Under the pieces are notes generated by a model. It did not search any database. It was not told the origin of the DNA and was given only the letters and a program-made list of their open reading frames with translations. From JBDTNK01 sp039933775 (lineage in GTDB: Bacteria; Chloroflexota; Limnocylindria; QHBO01): a stretch of 37,430 bases of DNA. Location: positions 1 to 37,430 of the forward strand of contig JBDTNK010000016.1 of assembly GCA_039933775.1 (NCBI GenBank), given 5' to 3'. How positions within the stretch are numbered: position 1 is the stretch's first letter; each line of letters starts with the position of its first letter. Made by a program: the position numbers and the translations under genes. This document shows positions 7,307-14,826 of this stretch, piece after piece.

Positions 7307-8500
7307 TTACTCGTCCGCGAAGCGCAGCCACCCAGGTGGCACATCGGTCAGGAGCGACCGCGCCAGCTGCGGATCGGCGGAGAGCCGCCAGTCGATGACC
7401 CGCCCCACCTCAGCTTCGTCCTTGCGCCACTCGAACCAGTTGATCATACGCAGGCGCGGGAAGCGGGCGTGAACATCGGTCCCGAAGACCTGGCCGAACC
7501 AGGCCAATGTGATCTCGGCACCGCTCGGACCGGGGCCGGCAGGGTCCCAGAGTGCTGCGGTCTCGGTGATGGCCATCGGCTTGTCATGGCCGATCGTGTA
7601 GTCGGCGTAGAAGTCGGGCAGATCGGTCTCGTCGCCGTTCGCGCCGGCGTAGGTACCGGTCAGGCGAGCCACGAAGGCGCCGGGCTCGGGGACCTCGTTC
7701 TCCCCCCACGGGTGGACGTTGCCCCAGTGATAGAGGCTCATCCCGACCCAGTCGACCGCCTTGTCGCCGGGGTAGTAGGGCGCGTACGGATCATCGGCCG
7801 CGGTCAGCGTGCCGTCGTAGTCGGTGTCGAGCAGCGCGAAGTCGGGAGTGTCGGGCAGCGCCTCGGAGCGGCCGCCGCTGAATGGATAGCCGGCGCCATA
7901 GTTCGGCGCCCAGACCGTGGCCGCGTCGGGGATCTCGTGCACCGCTGCCGCGACGCGGCGGTAGGCCTCGATATACGCGGCCGGCTGCTGGCCCCACGCA
8001 TACCAGCTCCCGTTCATCTCGTGCCCGAAACGAACGAGGATCGGCACGCGGAGCTCGGCATAGCCTTGCAGCGTGGTCGCCAGGTCGGCGACCGCGGCAT
8101 CGGTCACCGAAGCCAGGCCGTCATTTGGCTCCAGGGTGATGAGCGCCAGGCCATGCACCGATGCAACCTGCTCAACGAACGCGTCAAGGTTGGCGCGCCC
8201 GCCGTCGTCGAGCGGAAAGGCCACGAACTGGACCCAGGCGGCGGGCGTGACACCCAGCCGCTCGCTCACCGCCGCCGCGGTGTCGGTGCCCCAGTCGAGG
8301 TTGACGCCGAAGAGGGCGCCATCGGGCGGTTCAAGGCGTGCACGGCCGGGGGCGGCCGGCGCTTCGGAGGTCGTCGGGACGGCCGATGGCGCGACGGATT
8401 GCGCCGCGTTCGCGGGCGCGACCGATTGCGCAGCGGGCGCGGGCGCGAAGGCGCACGCGGTCAGGAGGAAGCAGAGCAGGGTGGTGATGCGACGCACCAC
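7307..8500 (-). CDS. Secreted lipoprotein glycoside hydrolase, GH26-like (beta-mannanase family)
   Basis: 397 residues from GTG 8500. The N-terminus is a lipoprotein signal (hydrophobic TTLLCFLLTAC with lipobox Cys16) followed by an Ala/Pro/Ser linker to about residue 55. The catalytic domain (about 60-390) shows RFGHEMNGSWYAWG with Glu161 as acid/base and a YIEAYRRVA helix, WAPNYG, and PMAITETAAL with Glu313 as nucleophile, all in GH26 order. It probably hydrolyses a beta-linked mannan or related glycan outside the cell while tethered to the membrane. It is followed convergently by the truncated HTH_42 fragment and preceded by the cupredoxin gene's stop. Substrate is not readable from the sequence. 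Confidence 0.85.
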   Translation of the reverse strand: MVRRITTLLCFLLTACAFAPAPAAQSVAPANAAQSVAPSAVPTTSEAPAAPGRARLEPPDGALFGVNLDWGTDTAAAVSERLGVTPAAWVQFVAFPLDDGGRANLDAFVEQVASVHGLALITLEPNDGLASVTDAAVADLATTLQGYAELRVPILVRFGHEMNGSWYAWGQQPAAYIEAYRRVAAAVHEIPDAATVWAPNYGAGYPFSGGRSEALPDTPDFALLDTDYDGTLTAADDPYAPYYPGDKAVDWVGMSLYHWGNVHPWGENEVPEPGAFVARLTGTYAGANGDETDLPDFYADYTIGHDKPMAITETAALWDPAGPGPSGAEITLAWFGQVFGTDVHARFPRLRMINWFEWRKDEAEVGRVIDWRLSADPQLARSLLTDVPPGWLRFADE

Positions 8501-8558
8501 CGCAGTGTGGATGGTGCGCCGCTCCTATCGTATGGCCCGAACGTCCGGGTCGGTGCGG

Positions 8559-9029
8559 TCAGCTCACCGTGAAGTGGATGTGCATCCCGGAGTCGTAGTG
8601 GCCTTCGACGTTGCAGATCCCGACGTAGTCGCCCGCCTCGAGATTGGCGCTGAACGACTTCGTCGAGCCGACCTCGACATCTTCGACCTCGCCCATCGAG
8701 GTCAGGCTCGGATCGTCCTCGTTGACCTCTGGCTCATCACTCTGCTCGGGGAGTGCGTCCTCGGCGACATCGGTCCGGAAGACCACGAACTCGTGGACGA
8801 TCGTGCCGTCGTTGGTGACGTTGAAAGTAACGTCGCCGGCCGGGATATCGGTCGTGTTGAACTCGACCTTGAACTCCGACAGCGTGACGTCCACGGCGGT
8901 GCCGCCGCCGCCATCTGATGAGGGCGATGCGGCTGGCGTGCTGCACGCGGCGAGCGCCGCGGCGGCCAGGATGACGCCGAAGAGCTTGGCCGAGCGATGT
9001 CTCGGCAGAGTGATTGATGGACCACGCAT
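8559..9029 (-). CDS. Cupredoxin-like lipoprotein (type 1 copper)
   Basis: 156 residues from ATG 9029, with AGGAG 7 nt upstream; the longer open frame upstream lacks support. Residues 14-29 are a lipoprotein signal with LAAC lipobox (Cys29), followed by a Ser/Gly linker. The cupredoxin domain (about 45-156) contains a full type 1 copper set: His79 in IVHEFVVF and Cys139, His144, Met149 in ICNVEGHYDSGM. An acidic insertion lies between (EQSDEPEVNEDD). It is likely a membrane-anchored periplasmic-side/extracellular electron carrier or copper-binding protein. It is divergent from the histidine kinase gene across 118 bp, so the two may share regulation. Confidence 0.88.
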   Translation of the reverse strand: MRGPSITLPRHRSAKLFGVILAAAALAACSTPAASPSSDGGGGTAVDVTLSEFKVEFNTTDIPAGDVTFNVTNDGTIVHEFVVFRTDVAEDALPEQSDEPEVNEDDPSLTSMGEVEDVEVGSTKSFSANLEAGDYVGICNVEGHYDSGMHIHFTVS

Positions 9030-9147
9030 GTGGGTGCTCCTCTCGTTGCTCACGGGCGCGCAGCGGCAGCCCGCCCGCGTCGTTCCACGATAGAACCGGT
9101 ATTGGTCGAGGCATATAGTCACAAGCGACCAATTTGAGTGGCGGTTG

Positions 9148-10269
9148 ATGACCAAGCTAGCAAGCGCACGCACGGACGCAGCGGCCGGCGACGGGCACGC
9201 CGAGGAGGCGTTTGCGCTCCGTGATCTGCGGACCCGGCTGCTGCAGTTCGGGCCGCAGCGGATGCTGCTCGTGCTCGACCTCGTGGCCCTGGCGCTCGTC
9301 GCGGCCATGTACTTCCAGGTCGGGCCGCCGGAGCTGCTCTTCCACGGCGTTTTCGTGGTGCTCACGATCGATGCCTTCGTGTATGGCCGGCGGGTCTGCT
9401 TCACGCGGATCGTGGCGGCGTCGATCGCGCTGCTCGGCTACGTCGCGCTGCCATCGTTCGAGGCCGGTGTCGAGCCGGTCGATCTCACGGAGTGGCCGCT
9501 GATGTTCACGATCGCGATCCTCGTGGCCTGGTTGGCCGATCGCGAACGCACCGCGGCGCGCCGGTACGCCGGCCTCTACCGAGAGGCGCGCGATCGCCTC
9601 GTGACGGCGCAGGAGGAGGAGCGTAGGCGGCTGTCGCGGGACCTGCATGACGGGATCGGGCAGACCCTCACCGCGTTGACGTTGGCGCTCGACGCGGCGT
9701 CCGCGGGCACGTCGGCGTCGACGTTGCGGCCTGGGCAGATCGTTCGCGCCCGCTCCCTGGCCACGAGCGCGCTCGAGGAGGTGCGTTCGGTGGCGGAGCG
9801 CGTTCGGCCGCCACGGCTCGAGACGCGCGGACTCGCCAGTGCGCTGCACGAGATGGCGCTCGCCTGCGGTGCGCCGGTCGCGTTGCAGCTCGATGCGGTC
9901 GTCGCCAACGAGCTGGCGCCGCCCCACGTGCTCGAGGTGTACCGCATCGCGCAGGAGGCACTCGGCAACGCGGTGCGACACGCGCACGCGCACGCGATCG
10001 CGATTCGGATCGAGCGCGCACCGCACGGCCTTCGGCTGCAGATCCACGATGACGGGATCGGATTCGACCCGGGCCAGGTCGATCCGCGCGGCCTGGGGCT
10101 GACCGGCATGCGGGAGCGGGCCGCGCTCCTGGGCGGGCGGCTGCACATCACGAGCCGGCCCGGCAGCGGCACGCAGGTTGAGCTGCTCGCGCCGTTGGCG
10201 GCAGCGGTGCAGCTCGCCGTGGCGCCTGTGCCTGCAGTCGACCCGGCCCCGCTGCACGGCGGGCAGTGA
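9148..10269 (+). CDS. NarL-type sensor histidine kinase (HisKA_3)
   Basis: 373 residues from ATG 9148 (TTG 9145 is just upstream). The N-terminus has about four membrane segments (MLLVLDLVALALVAAMYF, LLFHGVFVVLTIDAFVYG, IVAASIALLGYVALPSF, WPLMFTIAILVAWLA) with no large external sensor loop. The dimerization/phosphoacceptor motif EEERRRLSRDLHDGIGQ has His167. The HATPase_c domain follows: YRIAQEALGNAVRHAHA (N box), DDGIGFDPG (G1) and GLGLTGMRERAALLGG (G2). It autophosphorylates and should pass phosphate to the response regulator encoded 1 nt downstream. The signal is unknown; an intramembrane-sensing kinase is plausible from the topology. Confidence 0.92.
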   Translation: MTKLASARTDAAAGDGHAEEAFALRDLRTRLLQFGPQRMLLVLDLVALALVAAMYFQVGPPELLFHGVFVVLTIDAFVYGRRVCFTRIVAASIALLGYVALPSFEAGVEPVDLTEWPLMFTIAILVAWLADRERTAARRYAGLYREARDRLVTAQEEERRRLSRDLHDGIGQTLTALTLALDAASAGTSASTLRPGQIVRARSLATSALEEVRSVAERVRPPRLETRGLASALHEMALACGAPVALQLDAVVANELAPPHVLEVYRIAQEALGNAVRHAHAHAIAIRIERAPHGLRLQIHDDGIGFDPGQVDPRGLGLTGMRERAALLGGRLHITSRPGSGTQVELLAPLAAAVQLAVAPVPAVDPAPLHGGQ

Positions 10270-10270
10270 A

Positions 10271-10936
10271 ATGATCCGGGTCCTGCTCGTCGAAGATCAC
10301 CCAGTCGTCCGCGAGGGTCTGCGGCTGCTGCTCGAGCAGCAGGCTGACCTGGAGGTCGTCGGCGAGACGGGACGCGCGTCGGATGCCATCGCCCTCGCGG
10401 CCGAGCTGGCGCCCGACGTGGTGCTGATGGACATCGGTCTTGGGTCCGATGATGGCGTGCCGGTGATCGAGTCGATCCGCTCGCGCATCCCGGCGACGCG
10501 CGTCCTCGTCCTCTCGATGTTCGTCGACGGCGAGACGGTGCGCCAGGCCCTGCTCGCCGGCGCCGCCGGCTATGTCGTCAAGGGCGCGAGTGCGGACGAG
10601 CTCGTGGCCGCGATCCGCGCCGTCGCCGCCGGCGGCACCTTCCTGCACAGCGCGATCGCCGGGGTGGTGCTCGACGATGGCCTGCGCTGGCTGCACGCGG
10701 GCGCGCCACTCTCGCCCAGGGAGCGCGAGGTCCTGAGCCTGCTCGCCGGCGGCCGTTCCGCGAGCCTCATCGCGCGAGGGCTGGGCATCAGCACCAACAC
10801 CGTGCGCCGGCATCTCGCCAACACCGCCGAGAAGCTGGGCATCCACGGCAGCCGCGCACTCAGCCAGTACGCCCGCCAGCACGGCCTTGCGCGACCGATG
10901 CCCGAGCCGGTTCGCTCGACGAGCGACGCCTCCTGA
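10271..10936 (+). CDS. NarL/FixJ family response regulator
   Basis: 221 residues from ATG 10271, one base after the kinase stop codon, so the two are co-translated. The receiver domain (1-118) has acidic pocket Glu8-Asp9, phosphoacceptor Asp54 in VVLMDIGL, and Lys in YVVKGAS. The C-terminal LuxR-type HTH (about 148-210) has LSPREREVLSLLAGGRSASL and the recognition-helix region STNTVRRHLANTAEKLGI. It acts as a DNA-binding partner of the kinase; targets are unknown, though the divergent cupredoxin gene is a reasonable candidate. Confidence 0.93.
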   Translation: MIRVLLVEDHPVVREGLRLLLEQQADLEVVGETGRASDAIALAAELAPDVVLMDIGLGSDDGVPVIESIRSRIPATRVLVLSMFVDGETVRQALLAGAAGYVVKGASADELVAAIRAVAAGGTFLHSAIAGVVLDDGLRWLHAGAPLSPREREVLSLLAGGRSASLIARGLGISTNTVRRHLANTAEKLGIHGSRALSQYARQHGLARPMPEPVRSTSDAS

Positions 10937-11067
10937 GCACGGGTTCGGTCCAGGCGCACCACCGCGCGCGACGAATGACGTAGACCGATGTGGGTCAATT
11001 GCCGATTGGTGACGGCACCGATGCGGCGCATCGTGCAGCTACAACCAAACCTTCTCCTCCCCGAGCG

Positions 11068-11105
11068 CGAAACACGGACCGGATCCTGACCCGGTCCGTG
11101 TTTCG
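11068..11105. terminator. Perfect 15-bp hairpin, possible terminator
   Basis: CGAAACACGGACCGG (11068-11082) and CCGGTCCGTGTTTCG (11091-11105) pair perfectly around an 8-nt loop. Outer arms CGAGCGCG (11062-11069) and CGCGCTCG (about 11114-11122) can extend the structure. There is no strong T tract, so termination after the response regulator is inferred from position. The rest of the gap 10937-11150 shows nothing else. Confidence 0.55.
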
Positions 11106-11150
11106 TGTCTGGCTCGCGCTCGTGATTTCGCGATTGAGACAGTCCGATAC

Positions 11151-11179
11151 TTGACGTGACATGGTGTCGCACGTAGCGT
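11151..11179 (+). promoter_or_regulatory. Leaderless sigma70-type promoter of the tetR-ABC operon
   Basis: TTGACG (11151-11156), a 17-nt spacer and TAGCGT (11174-11179) lie 7 nt before the ATG at 11187. Transcription would then begin at or next to the start codon. No Shine-Dalgarno sequence is present. Confidence 0.7.
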
Positions 11180-11186
11180 CGCCCGC

Positions 11187-11966
11187 ATGGCCCTCAACGC
11201 AGCCGCCCCCGATGCCACGATTCGGCGCCAGGTGCTCGCCCATGCGCACGGGCTGCTGCGCGAGAACCCGCGCGTGCCGATCGAGTGCATCGCCCGGGAG
11301 TCGGGCGTGTCACGCGCCACGCTCTACCGCCACTTCGGATCGCGCGCCGCACTGCTGCGGGCCGTGGAGCTCGACCCGCCGGCGTCCGCGACCGAGCGGG
11401 TCCTGACCGTCGCCGCCGACCTCGTCGCGCGTTCCGGCCTGGCGGGCGTCTCGATGGACGACGTCGCAGTCGCAGCCGGCGTTTCGCGCGCCACGGTCTA
11501 CCGCCTCTTCCCGAGCAAGGCGGCGCTGTTCGGGGCGCTGCTGCGCCGCTACTCCCCGTTCGAGCCCATCGTCGCCATCCTCGACGAGATTGGCGACCGG
11601 CCGCCGCGAGAAGTGATCGGTCGCATCGGGCTCACGGTGGCGCGCATCGGGCAGGCGCGCACGGAGCTGCTGCGCGCGGTGATCGCCGACGTGGGCAGGG
11701 CCGGGCCGGATGCCATCGAGGGGGTGCGCGACGTGATCGGGCCGGCCATCGGGCGCCTCGGCGCCTACCTCGCCGCGCAGATGGCGGCCTGCCGTCTGCG
11801 CCCGATGCTGCCGCTGCTCGCGGTGCAGGCGATCATCGGTCCAATCGCCTTCCACGTGCTCACCCGAACCCCCGCCGAGCGCATCTTCGGCTTCGACCGG
11901 CCGATCGAGGAGTCCGTCGCGGAGCTCGTCGACGCGATCCTGGGCGGCATGGAGCCGCGAACATGA
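11187..11966 (+). CDS. TetR-type regulator with two tandem N-terminal HTH domains
   Basis: 259 residues from ATG 11187. Two TetR_N-like helix-turn-helix domains follow each other: residues about 10-54 (ECIARESGVSRATLYRHFGS-RAALL) and about 66-115 (GVSMDDVAVAAGVSRATVYRLFPS-KAALF). The second is the complete one; the first starts directly at its helix 1 with less upstream sequence. A helical ligand/dimer domain follows (about 120-259). It shares an ATGA overlap with the downstream ABC ATPase gene, so it most likely controls the exporter it is transcribed with. Most TetR proteins have one HTH, so the duplication is unusual. Confidence 0.88.
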   Translation: MALNAAAPDATIRRQVLAHAHGLLRENPRVPIECIARESGVSRATLYRHFGSRAALLRAVELDPPASATERVLTVAADLVARSGLAGVSMDDVAVAAGVSRATVYRLFPSKAALFGALLRRYSPFEPIVAILDEIGDRPPREVIGRIGLTVARIGQARTELLRAVIADVGRAGPDAIEGVRDVIGPAIGRLGAYLAAQMAACRLRPMLPLLAVQAIIGPIAFHVLTRTPAERIFGFDRPIEESVAELVDAILGGMEPRT

Positions 11967-12685
11967 GCGCCGCGGTCGAGGTGCGCGAGGTGCGCAAGCA
12001 GTTCGGCGAGATCGAGGCGCTGGCCGGCATCTCACTCACGGTGCAGGCCGGTGAGATCTATGGCCTGCTGGGTCCGAACGGCGCCGGCAAGACGACGCTG
12101 ATTCGGGCCATCGTGGGACTGGTCCGCGCCGATGGCGGCGAGGTCCGCGTGCTGGGTAGTGTGATGCCCGACCGGGCGACATTGAGCCGTATCGGCTACA
12201 TGACCCAGGCGGCGGCCCTGTACGCGGATCTCACCGCGGAGGAGAACGCGCGCTTCTTCGCCGCGGTGCAGGGCAACGGGGACCGGCGTGGCGTCGAGGC
12301 GGCGCTGCGCTTCGTGGAGCTCTGGGAGCGACGACGCTCCGTCACCGCAACGCTCTCGGGCGGCATGCGCACGCGCCTCTCGCTGGCCTGCGCGCTCGTG
12401 CATGGACCCGACCTGCTGCTGCTTGACGAGCCGACGGTTGGCGTCGATCCGCAGCTGCGCGTGCAGCTCTGGGACGGGCTGCGGCGCATGGCCGCCGAGG
12501 GCACCACGATCATCGTCTCGAGCCACGTGATGGACGAGGCGGAGCGCACGGACCGCCTGGGCCTGGTCCAGGGCGGGCGGCTGCTCGCCGAGGGGACCGT
12601 GGCCGAGATCCTGGCACTGGGCGGCAGCGACCGGCTCGAGGACGCGTTCCTGCGGTTGGCCGGTACGGAGACCCAGGACCGATGA
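11963..12685 (+). CDS. ABC transporter ATP-binding protein (exporter type)
   Basis: 240 residues from ATG 11963, overlapping the tetR stop by 4 bp (ATGA). Walker A GPNGAGKTTL is near residue 36, Q-loop GYMTQAAALY near 77, signature LSGGM near 132, Walker B LLLLDEPTVGVD near 153 and switch His in SSHVMDE near 190. It supplies ATP hydrolysis to the membrane protein encoded next. The CcmA/DrrA-like size and sequence suggest a drug, lipid or antibiotic exporter; the substrate is not visible. Confidence 0.93.
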   Translation: MSAAVEVREVRKQFGEIEALAGISLTVQAGEIYGLLGPNGAGKTTLIRAIVGLVRADGGEVRVLGSVMPDRATLSRIGYMTQAAALYADLTAEENARFFAAVQGNGDRRGVEAALRFVELWERRRSVTATLSGGMRTRLSLACALVHGPDLLLLDEPTVGVDPQLRVQLWDGLRRMAAEGTTIIVSSHVMDEAERTDRLGLVQGGRLLAEGTVAEILALGGSDRLEDAFLRLAGTETQDR

Positions 12686-13806
12686 ATCCGCGCCGCACGC
12701 TTGCCATCACCGGCCGCCTCCTGGCGCAGTTCCGGCACGACCACCGCACGCTCGGGATCCTGTTCGTCACGCCGCTCGTCGTCCTGGGCCTCTTCGCGGC
12801 CATGCTCGGCGGTGACGCTCCGCTTCCCACGCTCGGCGTCGTGCAGCTCGACGGTGGGCCGCTCGGGCCACAGGTGGCGGAGGCACTGCTCGACTCCGAG
12901 GCGGTTGCAGCCTCCGAACTGACCGATGTCAACGCCGGCGAATCGGCGATCGGCGATGGCACGCTCGATGGCTTCGTCACTATCCCGTCGGACTTCTCGA
13001 CCTCGCTGGGCACGGGCACAGTCAGCCTCGACGTTCGCGTAGAAGGGACCGATGGCGCGCGTACCGCGCGCATCGTCGGCGCTGTGCAGGGCGGCGTTCT
13101 CGCGGCGATGCAGTCGTACGCGCCGCCGGTGCCATCGGGCGTCGTGGCGCCATCGCTGCCAAAGCTCGATGTCGCGGTGTCGTATCGGTACGGCGATGGC
13201 GACCTTGGTCCGCTTGATCAGCTGGGTGGCCCGTTCATCGGTCTGATCGTCTTCTTCCTCGTCTATATCGTGACGAGCGTGTCCTTCCTGCGGGAGCGCT
13301 CGCTCGGGACGCTCGAGCGCCTCATGGCGACGCCGCTGCGGCGGCCCGAGATCGTGGTCGGCTACCTCCTGGGCTTTGGCCTCGTGGCGATCATCCAGTC
13401 CGCGGAGGTGCTCGCCTTCGGGCTGCTCGTGCTGGGCCTCTACAACGCCGGATCGGTCCTGCTCATCTTCGGATTGCTGCTGCTCTTGTCAGTCGGGGCG
13501 GTGAGCCTGGGCATCTTTCTGTCGACCTTCGCGCGCTCCGAATTCCAGGCGGTGCAGTTCATCCCGCTCGTGGTGGTGCCGCAGGTGCTCCTGTCGGGGA
13601 TCATCGTGCCGGTCGCCGACGAGCCTGGATGGCTCCAGCCGATCTCGAATGCCCTGCCGCTGACCTACGCGGTCGACGCGCTGCGCGACGTCATGCTGCG
13701 CGGCAGCGGGGTTGGCGAGATCGCGCTGCAGGTCGCGGTACTCGCTGGATTTGTGATCGTCGTGCTCGCCGCGGCGTCCGCGACGCTTCGCCGGGAAGTG
13801 GCCTGA
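12682..13806 (+). CDS. ABC-2 type permease
   Basis: 374 residues from ATG 12682, overlapping the ATPase stop by 4 bp (ATGA). One membrane segment near the N-terminus (TLGILFVTPLVVLGLFAAML) is followed by a large non-membrane domain (about 45-185), then five segments after residue 190 (FIGLIVFFLVYIVTSVSFL through VAVLAGFVIVVLAAASA). The motif FLRERSLGTLERLMATPLRR is typical of ABC-2 exporters of the YhgE/DrrB type. It forms the membrane channel for the preceding ATPase. Confidence 0.92.
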   Translation: MNPRRTLAITGRLLAQFRHDHRTLGILFVTPLVVLGLFAAMLGGDAPLPTLGVVQLDGGPLGPQVAEALLDSEAVAASELTDVNAGESAIGDGTLDGFVTIPSDFSTSLGTGTVSLDVRVEGTDGARTARIVGAVQGGVLAAMQSYAPPVPSGVVAPSLPKLDVAVSYRYGDGDLGPLDQLGGPFIGLIVFFLVYIVTSVSFLRERSLGTLERLMATPLRRPEIVVGYLLGFGLVAIIQSAEVLAFGLLVLGLYNAGSVLLIFGLLLLLSVGAVSLGIFLSTFARSEFQAVQFIPLVVVPQVLLSGIIVPVADEPGWLQPISNALPLTYAVDALRDVMLRGSGVGEIALQVAVLAGFVIVVLAAASATLRREVA

Positions 13807-13833
13807 CGCGTTCGCCTCTGTGCCGGCGTGGCT

Positions 13834-13957
13834 TGACCCGACTGGGTGGGTCAGATCACGCGAATGCGGGCTCAGCTGCGCGGTTTGACCCACCCAGTTG
13901 GGTCACACGGCACGGGAGGGCCCCGAGATGCGCGATCTGACCCACCCAGTTGGGTCA
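13834..13957. repeat. Family-3 element, locus 1: three palindromes at 52-bp period
   Basis: Three 20-bp near-palindromes occur at 13834-13853 (TGACCCGACTGGGTGGGTCA), 13886-13905 and 13938-13957 (both TGACCCACCCAGTTGGGTCA). The first is the reverse complement of the others with one mismatch. Start-to-start distance is 52 bp both times, with 32-bp spacers that differ. Arms TGACCCA/TGGGTCA flank a 6-bp centre. Spacers end in GATC next to a site and are only partly like those at 27663-27786. It lies 28 bp after the ABC permease gene. Confidence 0.9.
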
Positions 13958-13986
13958 GCAGGGGTCGCGAGGCCGTGGTACTCGAT

Positions 13987-14125
13987 CAACTGCCCATGTG
14001 GTGATCGTTAGACGCGAGATCGGACACATTCCGGCCTGGTTTCCGATCACGTGCATCACTTGTTGGCGCAACTGATCGAGAAGTCAGCTGTGCACGTTGG
14101 CGAACGACCGTGACATGTGCATCTG
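13987..14125. repeat. Family-2 inverted-repeat element, copy 1
   Basis: 139 bp. The left end CAACTGCCCATGTGGTGATC-GTTAGACGCG and the reverse of the right end CAGATGCACATGTCACGGTC-GTTCGCC form imperfect inverted repeats of about 28 bp. AGAAGTC lies 92 bp from the left end, exactly as in the copy at 23737-23874; TTTC(n)CGATCA and GCA-CTGATC also align in the same order. No protein-coding potential is apparent. Together with the 52-bp-period element it fills the gap 13807-14186. Confidence 0.8.
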
Positions 14126-14186
14126 CGCAGGTTGCGCCGTGCTGTGGCGCGCCGCCGCCGCTGGCTCCAAAGCCGCGCCCGCCCAC

Positions 14187-14192
14187 TACACT
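14187..14192 (+). promoter_or_regulatory. -10 box of leaderless histidine phosphatase gene
   Basis: TACACT ends 7 nt before the ATG at 14200, the same spacing as for several other genes in the window. No Shine-Dalgarno sequence is seen; no clear -35 box. Confidence 0.5.
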
Positions 14193-14199
14193 CGCCGGA

Positions 14200-14826
14200 A
14201 TGCAGCATCCCGCGCCCGGTCTCGAGCGCCTGGCCCGGCTCGACATTCTCCTGGTACGCCACGCCGAGCCGCTGCCGGTCGGCAGCCCCGATCACCCCGA
14301 GGACGAGCGCCCGCTGACCGATGCCGGGCGAGCTGCCGCGGAGGAGCTGGCCGATCAGCTCGACGGCGTCTACCTCAGCGCCGTGTACTCGAGCCCGTAC
14401 GCACGTGCGCGGCAGACGGTCGAGCCGGCGGCGCGGCGCCACGACCGCGAGGTGCTCATCCTGGACGACCTGCGCGAGCGGCGGCTCACGACCACTAGTT
14501 TGCCGAACTGGCGCGAGCACCTGGAGCTTTCATGGCGCGACCACGACTACGCGCTCGAGGGCGCCGAATCGGGTCGCGATGCGCAGCGTCGGGCGCTGGG
14601 CGTGCTCAACCTGCTGCGCGTCCGCCATCCCGATGGCGGGCGGCTGCTCGTCGGCAGCCACGGGAACTTGATCTCGCTCATCCTGCACGCGCTGGAGCCA
14701 GGGGTCGACGCGGCCTTCCATCTCGCCATGCCGATGCCGGCGCTGTACTGGCTCGAGCACGACGGCCTCGCCTGGCGCGTCATGGCCGGCCACGGGGTGG
14801 ACCGATTGGCCGCGGGCAAGGACTAG
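14200..14826 (+). CDS. Histidine phosphatase (phosphoglycerate mutase-like) family protein
   Basis: 208 residues from ATG 14200; the longer open frame would enter the family-2 repeat. The catalytic motif LLVRHAE has His21 (the common RHG is RHA here), SSPYARARQTVEPAA is the conserved second block, LRERRL supplies the acidic residue, and GSHGNLISLIL carries the second His. It is probably a phosphomonoesterase with an unspecified substrate. Its TAG stop (14824-14826) interlocks with the stop of the convergent lysA gene (14823-14825) within CTAG. Confidence 0.87.
   Translation: MQHPAPGLERLARLDILLVRHAEPLPVGSPDHPEDERPLTDAGRAAAEELADQLDGVYLSAVYSSPYARARQTVEPAARRHDREVLILDDLRERRLTTTSLPNWREHLELSWRDHDYALEGAESGRDAQRRALGVLNLLRVRHPDGGRLLVGSHGNLISLILHALEPGVDAAFHLAMPMPALYWLEHDGLAWRVMAGHGVDRLAAGKD

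Noticed and set aside
12463..13073. Several Arg/Ser-rich open frames antisense to the ABC genes and elsewhere
   Set aside because: High GC content creates many such shadows; they lack motifs and lie opposite well-supported genes.
13834..13957. CRISPR array (regular repeats and spacers)
   Set aside because: The repeats are only 20 bp, the first is inverted, there are just three per locus, the spacers are partly alike between loci, and no cas gene is present.
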